The notes: generated by a model from the letters alone, not told the origin. A stretch of DNA of 64,000 nucleotides from Megaleporinus macrocephalus (GCA_021613375.1 CM038715.1:3039878-3103877); one strand, 5' to 3'; shown: positions 36,016 through 49,032, counted from the stretch's first letter. Program-made: numbers and translations.

Positions 36016-36350
36016 GTGTGGACCAACACAGCTACCCAAAGACCCCCGCTCTGCTCCCCTCACTTCAGTCTGGATGAGTTGGAGTGGTTCAGTAGACCAC
36101 CACTGGTGAGAGACTTGACGGAGGCTGTTGGTTTTAAGCGTAGACTAAAACACAATGCAGTGCCACAGTTTCCCCACACAGGAAGTCCAGAAGCTCCAGA
36201 TTATGGAGAACCTCGAGAAGAACCGTGAACGTGAACATGTGCTGGATTCTCTCCTGAGAACGTTTAGCGTTAGCGTCAGCTGCTTCTCCTCGTTTGTGGG
36301 TCCTGAAGGTGAAAGTCCAGTCTTAGTAGTGAACATACTACTTCACTAAT
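36016..36350 (+). pseudogene. THAP-domain relic of a transposon-type protein
   Basis: Frame at 36016-36228 reads LCSPHFSLDELEWFSRPPLV then RDLTEAVGFKRRLKHNAVPQ. It matches the second half of a THAP zinc finger: C..HF for the zinc and AVP near the end. In another frame, QKLQIMENLEKNREREHVLD looks like the coiled coil that often follows THAP. The first half (C2 of C2CH) is missing. It may derive from a P-element/Kolobok-type transposon or a THAP host gene. Confidence 0.6.
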
Positions 36351-36877
36351 AAAGGAGTGTGAAGCTCAGAGACACTCCCGTTCAGTGTATCTAGCTGTTT
36401 ACTGAGTGTGAATGTTTCCTGCTAGAAAGCGGAGCTCCTTTAACAGACACTCTCCTTCTCCGTCAACACCAACACACAGCTTCACAACAACTCCAGCACT
36501 GTGTCACTCTCTCCTCCACCCTCTCTGTTCACCATTTACACTAACGTGGTGTGTGATGTCACCGCTGATGTCAGAAATGTTGAGTTCTAGCTCAAACTGT
36601 AAAGACTGAACAGTAGCATGTTTAGCTAGCTAGCTGTGTTCGAGCGTGACGGCCGGTTACTGCAACCATTTGACGTCACTACCCGCTGATCACGTCAGTA
36701 GATACAACAATGGAGACCCACGTGCAGCGGATTTTACACAAAATCTAATAAATCTGATTTAGTGATTTTTTACAACCTGTCTTAACAATATTATATACAC
36801 CATATTAAGTGTTCCCTTTAACACTCCCAGCAGACTCAATTTAAAAGAATTCTCATCTACATACTGCCTTTTGCAAT
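36351..36877. other. Unassigned, possibly more of the THAP-bearing element
   Basis: Moderate CpG at 36640-36725. No terminus could be defined. Confidence 0.35.
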
Positions 36878-36899
36878 AATAATAATAATAATAATTATA

Positions 36900-36936
<37 letters not shown>

Positions 36937-36937
36937 G
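36878..36937. repeat. (AAT)n/(ATT)n microsatellite
   Basis: Six AAT units followed by about 13 ATT units, an inverted pair that could fold. Confidence 0.95.
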
Positions 36938-36954
36938 CCACATCTAGGATAATT

Positions 36955-37290
36955 ATGAAGTCCCTCATAAGACTGGTCGGATGTGTCCGAGCTGGAAATG
37001 CACATAAACGTTTAGAGTACGTGAACTCTAGTGAGAGGGTGTGTGCTAACTGTGACTCAGGAGACGTGGAGACAGAGACACACTTTCTCCTTCACTGCCA
37101 CAAGAACACACATATCAGAGAGAAACACTTCCCCTGGTTCAGTGAGGAGTTCCCGGAGTTCAGTGAACTTCCAGAATCAGAGAATCAGAGTGTTACCAGG
37201 AGAGGGTCAGCACGCTGCTCTGGCTGGCAGGTATGTAAAGGACTGCCACAGCCTGAGCCTGAAACTATTTTAGGACTACACTACTGCAAC
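36955..37290 (+). pseudogene. LINE C-terminal zinc-knuckle fragment, frameshifted
   Basis: Reads ERVCANCDSGDVETETHFLL then HCHKNTHIREKHFPWFSEEF, the CxxC...HFLLHC block at the C-terminus of many fish LINE ORF2 proteins. Near 37195 the frame shifts, and the next frame continues GQHAALAGRYVKDCHSLSLK. No upstream RT is present. Family not assigned. Confidence 0.65.
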
Positions 37291-38789
37291 AAAATGAAAA
37301 TTACATTTTATTATTGTATATGATATGGCACACCCCTAACTGAGATATTAAAAAATACAAGAATTTTAGATTGTAGCAGAAGTCAATGATCCAGAATGTC
37401 ATGATACTAAATAATGCACTCCAAATATCTCCATATATCCAGGACTGAAGTAAAGTGATGATACTGGAGATAAAATCTGTCTCTAGTAGATATATAATGG
37501 GAAATGAGAAAAGTGTGAGTTTTTATTTTACTAAAAACAGTAAAAGTAGTACCTGATGTGATAATTAGTGATGGGTGATATGGTATGATATTTCAGGGTA
37601 TAATATCGTTCACCATATTCAAAAATGTTGGTGATATTATTGTGTACGATATGATATAGTGCAATCCTACTGTGTGTGTATTTGATTAGTAAACTGTTTA
37701 ATACACTGATGTACTGTATGTTAAATGCTTTGCCAACACTATTTTCTGAGATGGTCATGCCAATAAAGCTTTCTTGAATTAAATTGAAATTCAGTACAAG
37801 TCTACGGTCCTCATGAGAGACTGTGTGGATTGAGACATAACCAGCGGCCGAGGTGGGCAGATTAAAAATAAACACAAAGTTACTCCACTGCCCCACAGCT
37901 GAGGTCACGTGTATCAAACTTCACACTAACAGAGTAAGAGCCCTGCAGTCAGACCAGCACTCGCCTCTGAACCCTAATAAAATAAGGCACTGATCCAGGA
38001 TTACACCTACACACTTAAAGTACATGCGCCCTAAACACCCTCATGTGCGTTCCCCACATTCCCACGCTGTTAATTTAAGCTTGCTCTTTCAGGCTTCTCT
38101 CTTACATCAGAACTGAGCTTAACCTAAGCCTTTAGCTGTTTTCACACGTCATCCATTTGCTAAAGATAGAGCTCGAGTTAATCTCCTAAAATAAACACCT
38201 AAATAAAAATAAAAATACTCTGTTAGCTTAGCCTGGTTAGCTTTCATTAAAAATGCACTGGCCTCTTGGGCGTAGTCATGTGACCGTATGAAGCCGCGCT
38301 GAGGCGAGCCAGCTGGGTACCTAGCAGCAGACATGCAGGATAACTCTGAACGTCAGCACTGCTGAAGCTCGCTTGCTGTGCTTGCATCCCAACAGCAGCA
38401 GACCTCTGTGCAGTGAACACCTGAGCTCTGACACTGCACACTGGCTACTGAGGACAAACGCAAAGCTGTGTTCTTCTTCAAGACTTGTGCTTTAACATGG
38501 GCTGCTCTACACTGTTCTGAACCTCTCTGTCATATTTGGCCTTCTGTGGCATTCATATCATCCCTCAATTAAAAAAAAATAATAATAATAATAAAGGTGA
38601 ACTCCTTGTAGAGCAGTCCCATTTTAGACTTCCAATTATATCTCTGAACATTTAATTCTCACTTAAACCTACCTTGTCCATTAGGTTTATTTAAAACTGA
38701 CCTCCATCCACTTCTATAACAACTGCAAGAGTTTACCAAATCATCCAGGCCTTTGTTTCCAGCAGGATGGAAGCAGGATGGATTATTGT
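37291..38789. other. Unassigned
   Basis: A hAT-like scrap gatgggtgatatggtatgat at 37570. No gene seen. ORFs at 38149-38441 lack motifs. Confidence 0.4.
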
Positions 38790-39405
38790 AACGCTCTCCT
38801 AACTGGACTTCTAAAACAGACAATCAAACATCTCCAGCTGATCCAGAATGCAGCTGCCAGAGTTTCTCACCAAAAGCAGAAGAAGGGAACACATCGCCCC
38901 CATTCTTAATCCTTACACTGGATACCAGTCTGTTACAGAATAGACTGTAAGCTCCTGTTACTGGTCTATAGGAGTCTAAATGGTGTAGGACCAGCTTATC
39001 TGTGTGATCTAGTACAGCGATATGAGTCGAGCAGAACTCTTAGATGGTTAGGAAGTAGTCAGTTAGTCCTTCCTAAAGTAAAGACTAAACATGGGGAAGC
39101 AGGGTTTAGTTACTGAGCTGCTGTTTAATAGAATCAGTTTAGTGAGAGTGTTAGAAGAGCCCAACACTGAACACCTTTAAACCCAGACTGAACACATTCC
39201 TGTTTGAGCAGCTCAGTTTAAACTCTTAATTTTAAATCTCCTTCTTCATTTTTTATGTTTAATTCTCTTTCTTTTAAACATTTGTATATTTTTAATTTCT
39301 TTAAACTGATTTATTTTAATGCTTTGTTTCTTATTTCTTTATTTATGTAAAGCACTGAGTTGCCACTGTGTATGAAAAGTGCTATACAAATAAACTTGCC
39401 CTGCC
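38790..39405 (+). mobile_element. L2-clade LINE 3' end
   Basis: Decayed RT C-terminus ([53 protein letters not shown]) and tail gctatacaaataaacttgcc. Highly similar to 13215-13836 but extends further 5'. Confidence 0.82.
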
Positions 39406-40197
39406 TTTGCATCCTCTATAGAGAACATCTGCTCATTGTAATCCCATCTATTCAATTGCAAAACAAATCTAAAAACTAAAAAACACAGAATATGTTCATA
39501 CAAAGGTTATGACGTTTTATATTTGATGCTTTGGTTTATTTGTATTGCGCAAGAAACTAAACAAAACGTAAAAAAAATAAAATGAGGTGGTCTACGACTG
39601 CAGAAACTAAATAGGGCTCAAACAGAATCCAAAACATTTGTTAATTAGTCCTGCCATTACAATCTATAGACACTGAAGAATCTCATTTCTGACCAGTGGA
39701 TCTTACTGGTTACCGGCCATACCAAGAAAAGTTTAACAGATGCGATAAATTCCACACCGTGTTTTGTAAATAACTGTACTCGACCGCATGCAGGTTCACA
39801 CATTCCCAGACCTCTCCCACTCCCAGCCTTGATCTATCCACATCAGGAACAAATACAGGAATGTTATGCATGCAAAGCCACAGGTCCAATCAAGGTCCAA
39901 ACATCAGACACCTGTTCAGACTGGGCCAAATCATTCATCCCCTCTTCACAGCATTGTTTAACACACACACAAAAATGTTAAGCATCCAGACTACTAATTA
40001 AGGAAACGGCTCACAACAACCTTACTAAGCAGCCAGGATTATCGAAGTCTGGATCATTAACCTCATGGCTGAACATTTTAAAGAAGCATTTTTTGCATTA
40101 TTGCTGCAGTAATTATTTTATTCCCAGTCAAAATGGCCAATAAGTACATTATAATAAACATAAAATAGATTTTTCAAGATAAGATAATCCTTTATTT
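39406..40197. other. Unassigned
   Basis: No gene or repeat partner recognised. Confidence 0.4.
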
Positions 40198-40262
40198 CCA
40201 GCTTGACTAACATCCTCCTGTCTCCCACCACCTGCACTGGGTCTAGGGGGCTTCCCAGGACA
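40198..40262 (-). mobile_element. Rex1 reverse transcriptase fragment
   Basis: gcttgactaacatcctcctg and cacctgcactgggtctaggg match 25990-26050 of the larger Rex1 copy. About 65 bases. Confidence 0.75.
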
Positions 40263-40570
40263 GGACAACAATTAGTGCTTCCCTACGCCTTCATTACAGC
40301 TTGACTTGATTTCAGAATCACATGTTACGATCTTCTGAAACACATTCAGCGATGTAGAGGTCTGGGCTTTGGGCCGGCCAGTCCATTGTTCTGGGAACAC
40401 AGCAGCTTGCTTGGTTGATTTTAACTCTAACCCTAGATTTTCTCTTCTTTTTCAGTGCCATTGTCTTGACAGCTACACATCCTATTAGTAAAGATGTCTT
40501 CTCACAGTGGAAGGATTGACAAGGACAGGCCTGAGAGCAGCTTGATTTTGTTCTTATGTATATGATCAAA
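40263..40570 (-). pseudogene. Tc1/mariner-type transposase relic
   Basis: Minus-strand ORF reads VKTMALKKKRKSRVRVK and later RTMDWPAQSPDLYIAE. MDWPAQSPDL is the conserved block before the third catalytic acidic residue in Tc1/mariner transposases; the usual NPIE is changed to YIAE. Only about 80 residues remain and no TIRs were found. Confidence 0.7.
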
Positions 40571-41431
40571 CAGGAGTCCCATTTTTGTTGTAAATTTTAA
40601 TCATTTTCTTGAAATTATTCTGGATAATCTTGCACCCAATGCCAATAAATACTTCCTGAAAAATAAATACCATTGTCGCTGTCCAATGAAAAACATATCG
40701 CCACTTTTGTCGATTTCTATTTTTCTACATATATTAAATGCAGCTGCTGCCATTTACATTGTGGGAAAATTTCATGATGAATGGACCAATATAAATGCTC
40801 CAAAATATTAATAAAAAATTCTGGTCCCATTGACTTGACTTGAAAGTGAAGACAGTTTTTGGCTTCTTCTGTAAAGTTGCCATTTTGGATTACACCAAGA
40901 ATTTGTAGTAGTGAACATCTTTTTAAAATCTTTTAAAATAACAGAGAAACAAAACTGACTAGAAGAACAAAATAACTAAGATTTGAAAAGAGCTGCTTTA
41001 AACATATGAGTGGTGATATGGAACCGTTTCATCATCTTTGGACTGGAACTGGAAATTACTGTATTAATCCTTGTTTCTACAACTACTACCCTCCCACACG
41101 CCCTTCCTAAACACAGTATGGCTGACAAACTCACTTTTTGGCTTCAGACCAGCTGTTGGCACTTATTCAGCTGTCGAAAGACAACACCAAGGAAACGCTC
41201 AGAGGAATGTTTTGCCCTTTGCTTCTGCCACCATGATACAAATACCAACACTGTCTACACTAGCTTATCCAACTCTGACTTCAACCAACTGCCTTCAAGT
41301 TACTCTCAGAGTTTTATTTGTTATTAAACAATTAACTTATTGTCCTTCAGTCTATTTTTAAAATCTAGAGTTTTGCTAAACAATGTTTGGTACTTGAGAA
41401 GTGGCTCATTGTATCTTGGATACAGGGCTAC
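40571..41431. other. Unassigned; two overlapping ORFs at 41010-41361
   Basis: The two plus-strand ORFs of about 100 codons overlap in different frames, and neither has a known motif. Confidence 0.35.
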
Positions 41432-41525
41432 AGAGGGCTGGGCGATATGGACCAAGATAATATCTCAATATTTTTTAGCTGAATGGCGATATACGATATA
41501 TGATGTTCTCGATGTCACACACACA
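41432..41525 (+). mobile_element. hAT-like terminal fragment (GGGCTGGGCGATATGGACC)
   Basis: gagggctgggcgatatggac then cgatatacgatatatgatg; stops at a CA run. Typical start of fish hAT MITEs. Confidence 0.55.
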
Positions 41526-41538
41526 CACACTTTTGACT

Positions 41539-41640
41539 AGGGCTGGTTATCGTTTGAAAACTTTTGATACTGATACGATACCTTCTTTTCTGAATTGTAA
41601 CAAAAAATATAAAAATGTATGTATTTATAGAACAGAGAAC
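41539..41640 (+). mobile_element. hAT-like terminal fragment (TAGGGCTGGTTATCG)
   Basis: tagggctggttatcgtttga then actgatacgataccttcttt. No right end before the family-1 MITE at 41664. Confidence 0.5.
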
Positions 41641-41663
41641 ATTTCTTAATGTCATACTGTCAC

Positions 41664-42041
41664 TAGGGCTATGTGTTGGCAAGAACGTAGCGATACAATA
41701 TGTATCATGATACAGCAGTGATGATTTAATATATCGTGATATACTGCAATACTGTAAGTGATATAATGAGATTTTTCAAATCCTACTATTAAAATACACC
41801 ACTATGTGAACAGGTTTGTTAATGCTTACAATAGCACTGCGTCCTTGTGCTGCTTGTTAATGTTGGAGTGGAGTTGAAAATGGATTACAACACTGCCATT
41901 CCATGGTCAAAGGTTTAAACACAACACACAATAATTCAGGATACCATCATTGATAACGTGTTTCTAAGAATCGATACAGTATCACTAATAATAAACATAA
42001 TATCCCAATATTCGATATTTTGATATTTTCTTACACCCCTA
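41664..42041 (+). mobile_element. hAT-type MITE, family 1
   Basis: Starts TAGGGCTATGTGTTGGCAAG and ends TTTTCTTACACCCCTA. The CTCF-like block is decayed (ctgccattccatggtcaa). About 378 bases. Confidence 0.8.
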
Positions 42042-42626
42042 GTAGATATATTCAAATGATATGCTTTTTGGGAGCAGCACATGACTTTAAACATTTTAAA
42101 CTTGTGTTTCGTCGGGTGTCAATCTGAGCTGGTGCCACTGCAGACTCTCAGCAGCAATACAGAAAGACAGGTGATAAAAGCCCCAGGTAGATCTGGTTAG
42201 AGTGGTTTTTGGCACTTACTCCAGGCCTGTTTAAGCCAAGCAAGGGTTCAAACTTTTACTACAACATGCAGCAGAGGCTACTGCAATCTTTCAACCTCAT
42301 CCCAGTGGAATTCCGAAGTAAACACTCCCTCCAACTCCCTCCCTGTCCAGCCGCCACAGTAGACACGGCACCCACGGGACATCATGGAATCCTCTGCATT
42401 TAAAAGCCAACAGTGAGTGAATGGAATGTGAACTGGAGTGAGAAAGACTAGCTGTGAGCCAACTCACCTCAGCATGAAGAGTTTACTTCACGACACACAG
42501 CACATCTCACTTCTCTCACTAGTGCTTAATTAGCCAGTGCACTGAAAGGTTAAAGCCGTCTGATCAGAAGCAGATCAGGACGGCCTGTCAACAGACTCCT
42601 CGTGCAGAGGACCAGGAGAGGAGAGG

Positions 42627-42661
<35 letters not shown>

Positions 42662-42743
42662 GTCAGAGTCAGCGCAGTACTTGACACAGCAGCCTGCGAG
42701 AGACAGGTCAGAACTAAAAAACAGCTTAGGACTAACTAGGGAG
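42042..42743. other. Unassigned
   Basis: Contains a (GA)n run. No gene seen. Confidence 0.4.
42607..42658. repeat. (GAGAG)/(GA)n microsatellite
   Basis: ggagaggagaggagag followed by about 14 GA units. Confidence 0.95.
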
Positions 42744-43840
42744 TAGGGCTGGGCGATATGGGAAAAAAATCTTATCACAATATTTTTTTTTCATTTCAGT
42801 CGATATCGATATATATCACAATATAAATCAAAGCACTATTGCCTTTTGACTTTAAGTGAGAAGTGAAGATATCAAAATTTCACAACTTTGTTTAATTGTT
42901 TTTTATCTTCTGATTTATATTAGATACATGAACAGTATTCACAGACACTGTGTTAATCAGGCTGTTGCTGGTTCTGAAGTTGGTTCTGAGGAAAGGACTC
43001 TGTTTATGTTCACTCATAGCGGTGAGTCGACTCTCTGTCTGTTCTAATGAGGAGCAGGTTTAGAAAATAAAGTTTCCTACTCGGGATTTTTGGTTATAAA
43101 GTTAACTTTGTCTCAGCGTCTCACTCAAACTCCTACAATATATATATATTTATCTTTATCCATTATCAAATTACGTTGATTAGCATAAGGTGCACCGACA
43201 CAGCACAAAGATGGCCACTCCTCCTGAAGGCATGGATTTATCCGGAGCGCGAGCTGCAGCTACAAACAATCTCTCACGTTCATCTAACGTTGTGGGAGTG
43301 TTTCACACAGAAACACAACAGTGTGGTGCTCTGTCAGCTCTGCACAGTGGAGATGATCACAACAGTACAACTGCTACACACGAGACCTTGAAGATCAAAC
43401 ATCCCGTAGAGCTTCATCAACACAGCAGCAGAACAGCACCTGTTTACCTGTTTATCTTATTTTATAGATTATTTATAGATTATTAACACGTGTATCATGT
43501 TTCTTTCAGTAATAGTTTAACGTTTTCTCTTATTTTCTCTTATTTTATTCTCTCTGCTCGACTGTGACGCCTGCAGTAACCAGATTACTAGTACGTGGGT
43601 TAAACTGCCGCTACGTCTACACTCTGTACTGTGAGCTTCAACCAAACATGAAATAACTGGAACTCTAGTTCAGCCACCTGATTGGTTTGGAGCAGCGCTA
43701 TTCTTATTCTCACTGGCTATTCGTGTTCTCTCAAAACATGGACGGAACTTAATTTTATCTACTTTCTATCGACTACGTCTTATAGTTCTATGGAGGAAAC
43801 GTTATTTCACAATGATTATCGTTATAATTTTATAGACCTA
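42744..43840 (+). mobile_element. hAT deletion derivative with BED-finger relic, second copy
   Basis: Starts TAGGGCTGGGCGATATGG. Its right end is decayed (attttatagaccta). Flanks CTAGGGAG/CAAGGGAG differ at one of eight bases. The interior closely matches the copy at 9061, including the BED-finger stretch at 43200-43440 with the same frame break between VVLCQLC and LKIKHP. Confidence 0.85.
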
Positions 43841-43848
43841 CAAGGGAG

Positions 43849-45667
43849 CTAGGACGTGTACTACACTTAAAATTAGCTCCTGTGTAGAAGTTCTGGAACA
43901 CTGGTGGTTTAGACAGAATAAAACACAAAAACTTTCTGAAAACATGGTTTTCTATCTTTTGTTTGGTTTGCAAGACATTCTAATATTATTTTAATATTTA
44001 ATGGCAGTCTGTAGGAAGCATTATCATAATAAATGATTACTCGTCAACCGATAATCAGAACTGATATTCAGCATTATCAGAATGAGTATATGAAAGTGCT
44101 TTCTTAAAAGATCAAAGCATGTTTTCTTATTTATGCACATGTTTGACACAACTTCTGCAGTCTGCCCCAATGCCACAGTGCATACTAACCAACTTTTTGT
44201 AGTCCATCTGTATCCCACCCAGCAGCAAGCACATCCAATCAAATGCACTTTTTTTTGTGACAGATGTGGGAGGGAACGAAAAAGCTCCTGCCTTTCACAG
44301 GAAAAGGAAAAACACGTAACACTTAAACAACGTAGCTAGCAAAAAGCTCGGTCATAACATTCCAGTCACTTTAGCCAAACAAATCTGACCCATGCATGCA
44401 GCCCGAGCCCAACCTGAAACTCCACGTGTTTACTAAGAATGAGGATTCGCTGCATAAGCAGACACAATGTGCAGACCCCAACGGCTGCTGTAGTGGTTTG
44501 AATGTGTTTAGCATATGCGTGCCTACAGCAGAGCTTCATTGGGACACCTACACAGACAAACCTCCAGAAAATAGTTAATTATTATACAATCTTAAATTAA
44601 TTTCTGTTTTTTGCTTATTAAATATACAGGCAGCTGCTGCCCCTCTACTTCCACAGAAGCTCTGGGTTGCTTCCATCAAATCATGCAGCACAGAAAACAT
44701 CTGATACATTCAAGACGTCAAAGTAGTGCTTGTTATTACATAATCTCTATCGAAAAGGCGAGTTCCGCTCCCAGTGTGTGCCCTTTAAACATTGTCAAAG
44801 ATTTTAATTAAAAAAAGTGTAAATATATTTTTTTTAAAAACTGAATCCTTTGAGTCGTTCTTTTATTATAAACTTAAACTCTATATTTTTATTTAAAATA
44901 AAATGTAAAAATTCAAGGTAAATGAGTATCTGTCCTAAATATCAGTTATCAGTATTGTTGATTACTAATAATTGATACTGGCTGACCCCTAATCAGGATA
45001 CTGCTGTACTGCATCATCGCTGCCCAGCACTACATCTAACAGACTGACTGTCGTAGGGGTTGTAGGGCAAGAAAGGGATCAATACTGTGATCTCTTTATA
45101 GCAGCAGTGTCTTCACTGCAGGCCTCCTGGGCCACAGCAAAGGACACATGACTCAAATCATCAGGACTGGGACTCCCAGAAGAATTTTAGTACAAAATTG
45201 TTTTTTAAACTCTAGAGACAGAGATTTTAAGATGATCTTTATATTAAGATGCTTTAACCATGCCAAGCTGAACTGAACTGATTGCAACAGAACAAAACTC
45301 AGCAGTGCTGTGGACTCCAGGACCTGAGCTAGTTTCCTCAGCTTTACAGTAAACCACACTGTTCAATTAGAGCCAGCATATGGGCTGCAATGTCAACCTG
45401 TTTCAACCAACAAATATAAAGATTATTCAGCCTAATAATAGGGGAGCGACTACTATTACATCAAATAATAGTCAGGTGACTATATGCTGAGGAACAATAT
45501 GAAGCACTTTATTATCTAAACAATGTAATTCAAGCCGGCACCAAGTCATGAAAGTGAACCATGGACTGAATACAGCGGTCTGGCAAACTCTGAAACATCA
45601 ACTCCAATAAAACACTGTTTAAAATAAAATAAAGCAGTCACACTTTTAGTAACACATCACCTGGAGG
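43849..45667. other. Unassigned, largely repeat-free
   Basis: Several 60-75 codon ORFs without motifs. No exon recognised; intron or intergenic DNA. Confidence 0.4.
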
Positions 45668-45915
45668 CAGGGGCGCAGCTAGTCTTATTTTAGGGGTGCA
45701 TAAGCATTAAATTGAGTCCCAGCACCCCTAAAGATTACAGTTAAAAAACATATATTTTTTTCTTTTAACGTTATTTGTGTCTGACAAGCTGAAAATGTTA
45801 AAACCATAGACAGTATATGTTTAAACCAATTATTTTAACAACGAAAACACAGCAGCCCCCCCTTGCCTTGCAAAATGGTATGATCCAGCTGGTGTCCTGC
45901 GTAGTTAGTTTTATA
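45668..45915 (+). repeat. Dispersed repeat (GAGTCCCAGCACCCCTAAAG family), copy 2
   Basis: Starts caggggcgcagctagtc and shares ttgagtcccagcacccctaa and tggtatgatccagctggtgt with 17196-17405. Confidence 0.7.
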
Positions 45916-46480
45916 AAGGAGTATTTTTATACTTTATCACTCAGAACCAACACATTACAGTCATTATCAGCCTAGCTCGAACTCTAGCCTATATTTCTGA
46001 TCACTCTTTATCCAGTTACTCTTAGCTAGGAGTGATTATCTGAAGGTTTATTTTAATTTATCAGGCTAATGCTGCAGGTGGTCTGTTTACTGTTTATAAG
46101 GAGTGAGAGAAGCTGCTGTGCTGTTGGTTAGTCTGTGTGTTATTAAAGTTAAGGTGCTAGAGTAGTGCTGTCTGTATGTTTATTAGATCATTAATGTTAT
46201 AGAAGATATGAAGATATAATATTATAACATAACTCTGTGTGTGTGTCAGCTATAGATATTTGATTCTTATATTCGAGTAAGACCAACATGATCTTGATCA
46301 AGTTCTGAATTTCTCTCATTCTCATCTGGTCACCCTAGCCCACAGAAGCTCAATATTCAATGAGAAAAATGTGTATATATCGTTTATCATTTATTGTATT
46401 TTACTTTTAATTATATTACTTTTGTAAACTAAGCTCTGTGAACTAAATTTTTTTTTAATTAATCAATCAATTAACCGTTA
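45916..46480. other. Unassigned
   Basis: May extend the repeat ending at 45915. No gene seen. Confidence 0.35.
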
Positions 46481-46567
46481 TTTTATCTCAGAAATACATT
46501 GAGGGGTGAACCTCATTTTCAATGCAGCCGAGCATTTACATTTTAAGGGATTGAAAGCAAAATGAGC

Positions 46568-46620
<53 letters not shown>
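46481..46620 (-). repeat. LINE-tail-like fragment plus (AAT)n
   Basis: attgaggggtgaacctcatt and gcagccgagcatttacat match the heads of the repeats at 1555 and 3421. Followed by about 15 AAT/ATA units (46567-46612). Confidence 0.6.
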
Positions 46621-46621
<1 letters not shown>

Positions 46622-46797
46622 AAAAATTAAATAAACATAATATATATGCATAAAATGTAATGTAAAACAATTTAGAAAAAGTTAATAAAAATATAAAATA
46701 AACAAAATACAAACAACAAATAAGATCATAAAAAAGTTAAAATACTAATAAAAATATACTCATTAAAACAATCACGATAAAGAAAATAAATAGTAAT

Positions 46798-46798
<1 letters not shown>

Positions 46799-46845
<47 letters not shown>
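46799..46845. repeat. (AAT)n microsatellite
   Basis: About 15 uninterrupted AAT units. Confidence 0.95.
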
Positions 46846-46850
<5 letters not shown>

Positions 46851-46979
46851 TTAAATCCTAATAGAAAGATATACTCATTTAAATTGCTTGGTGTCTTTCC
46901 AGTCACAGTGTTTCCCCAACATTGATTCTGGACTTTAAAATGTAGATTTTCTCATTAAATAAAAAACTATATCTAAAGC

Positions 46980-47680
46980 TTTAAGCCTAAAACCACCCCC
47001 GCCTGGAGGAGCAGCAGACAGACGGAGGGTCCTCAGCTCGACTCGCCCCGTCAAGTGCACGCGCGCACGCACGCGCACACACACACATACACACTGCTCA
47101 CGCTTGCTAACCCAAACAAAACAAAACAAACCAAACCGAACCAAAGCAAAAGAAAGGAATAGAAGTGAGAGAGTTGAGAGGCTGTAGGCTGTGTGACTAA
47201 AAACAAACACGCTGTCCAACACCGCCGCACTCAGACTACCGAAGCGGCAGAGCGAGCTCTCGGTTCGGAGAAGTAAGTTAACGTTAGCTAGCTACTCACT
47301 CGGAATTCTGTGTGGACGCCGGATCAAGTCAAGTCGCCGAGCACTTCTTTGACCGCGGGGTTTGAGCATTGGCTTCCAGGAAACACTTACTTCCACTTTA
47401 GACTCGAAAACAAAAAACAACAAAGAAAGATGATCTGTTTTATAGAAACGTGCTCACTGGGACTCCCTCTGAGTTACTCTCTCACCACGTAATTCTTCTC
47501 TGAGGAGCACGACAGCCCTTGTTTCGCCTGTGTCCAACGAAGCAGGCGGGCGGACGTAATCCTCATTCTGATTGGTCCTTGTTTCGAAACTGGGCGGGAC
47601 CTGAGTACGAGCCTGATTTTTAATTGGCTCCTACGCAATCAATCACTTGCCACACCTGTCTCTATTCCAAACACGAGCGA
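46980..47680. promoter_or_regulatory. CpG-rich promoter-like region with divergent splice donors
   Basis: Dense CpG between AT-rich flanks: cgcgcgcacgcacgcgca, ccgccgcactcagactaccg, ccgcggggtttgag, gcaggcgggcggacg. GC box gggcggga near 47593. Two CCAAT boxes in minus orientation (attggtcc 47571, attggctcc 47622). Plus-strand donor cggagaa|gtaagt near 47271 and minus-strand donor ccga|gtgagt near 47298. This fits a first exon on either or both strands. No coding exon was recognised, so the gene is unknown. Confidence 0.6.
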
Positions 47681-48609
47681 CCCACAAATCAATAAACATA
47701 CAGAAGTTTACAACAGCAGAATGAATTAGATTTAATATTTTTAGTATTATTTACTTATTTACCGAGTGAATTGTTGATGATGGGTGTTTTATAAACACAC
47801 CCATCTCGTAAAAGCACACGTTAGCAGGTAGTATAAGTATGAATTTCTGAAAGAAGATGATATTTATTCCCACAAAGTAACTGCTTAAAGAGAATCTGAG
47901 ACCCTCATCTCTTATCATGGGTGGCTTTAAGCTGGAATGGGGAAGACTCTGCTTCCACAATTTGAACCCATTATAAATGGGCACATGTACACTAAACCCA
48001 TGCTGGTTTAATTAATAATTTGTATAAATATTGACTTATTTTAAAGCCAAAAAACTAATATTTCATAATGTAAACACTACAGCCTTAAAAATTATTATGC
48101 AATCGTCACCACAAGCTTTTTAAGATCACAGTTACACACCTACAAAGTATGCATACACACATATACCAACATTTAATTAACATTTGTTATAATTTATAGG
48201 CTTAATCTCTCCTGAACTCATCCTAGTGCCAAGATTGACAGCGTTAGATCATGAAACTGTCAGAAGTTGGCTAAATCAGTCCTGACATGCAGAGCTCCAG
48301 TTCCTCTGTGTGTCTTTCCACAGAACAGACTGGTCTGACAGGTTCAGAATACAGTGCGCCTCACCTGCAGCTGAAAAAAGGAACACACATCTGCTGTTTC
48401 ACTCCACTGAGCTGCTTGCTCCGATGTCTTCTGCTGAGAAATATGTGTGGTTGTTTCATGAGCAGATTACGTTTCCTGTAAGCAGCTGTAGATAATGAGT
48501 GGATATCATGGTTAAATAAACAAGCACCCCTGGTGGATCTTCCCAAACTCATCCTCACCATCATTCTGAGTCACTCTCCTGCTTGCAGGGTGCATTATTT
48601 CTATAGTAA
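47681..48609. other. Unassigned
   Basis: Flanks the CpG island. ORFs at 48287-48564 on both strands overlap each other and have no known motif. Confidence 0.35.
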
Positions 48610-49032
48610 TTTTCATGAAGGGAATAATAAAGGCATCCTGAGGTGGTAGCAGGTGGGAGTTGCCAGTCAGTGTATGTCACTGAAGCTGCTTTTTGGGTGA
48701 CAGGTATATGACTAAGGTCTGTTATCATACGCTCTAATTATCATCTGTAAACAAACAAGTGGTACATGCAGACTTATTTACCAAGAAAACAATTAAGTAG
48801 GTTCACACTGAGGCTTAGAGGCTAATCAGTAACTCGAGATCACCATTTCCTGTAATAAGATTCCTGTTGTCTGTGCAATAAAATACTGCCTGAACTGGAG
48901 ATAAACTTCTATTTGTTTTACAGCGCCCCCCTGTGTCTGTGTTGCCAGAGTTTGACTAGGAAAGTACACTGATATGATCATAGCCATAGATTAGAGATCA
49001 TGAACACACCATTACTAATGTTTAACATGAGA

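Noticed and set aside
46935..47222. Minus-strand 95-codon ORF in the CpG island
   Set aside because: Its Cys-Val run comes from a CA/CG tract, and composition is otherwise UTR-like.
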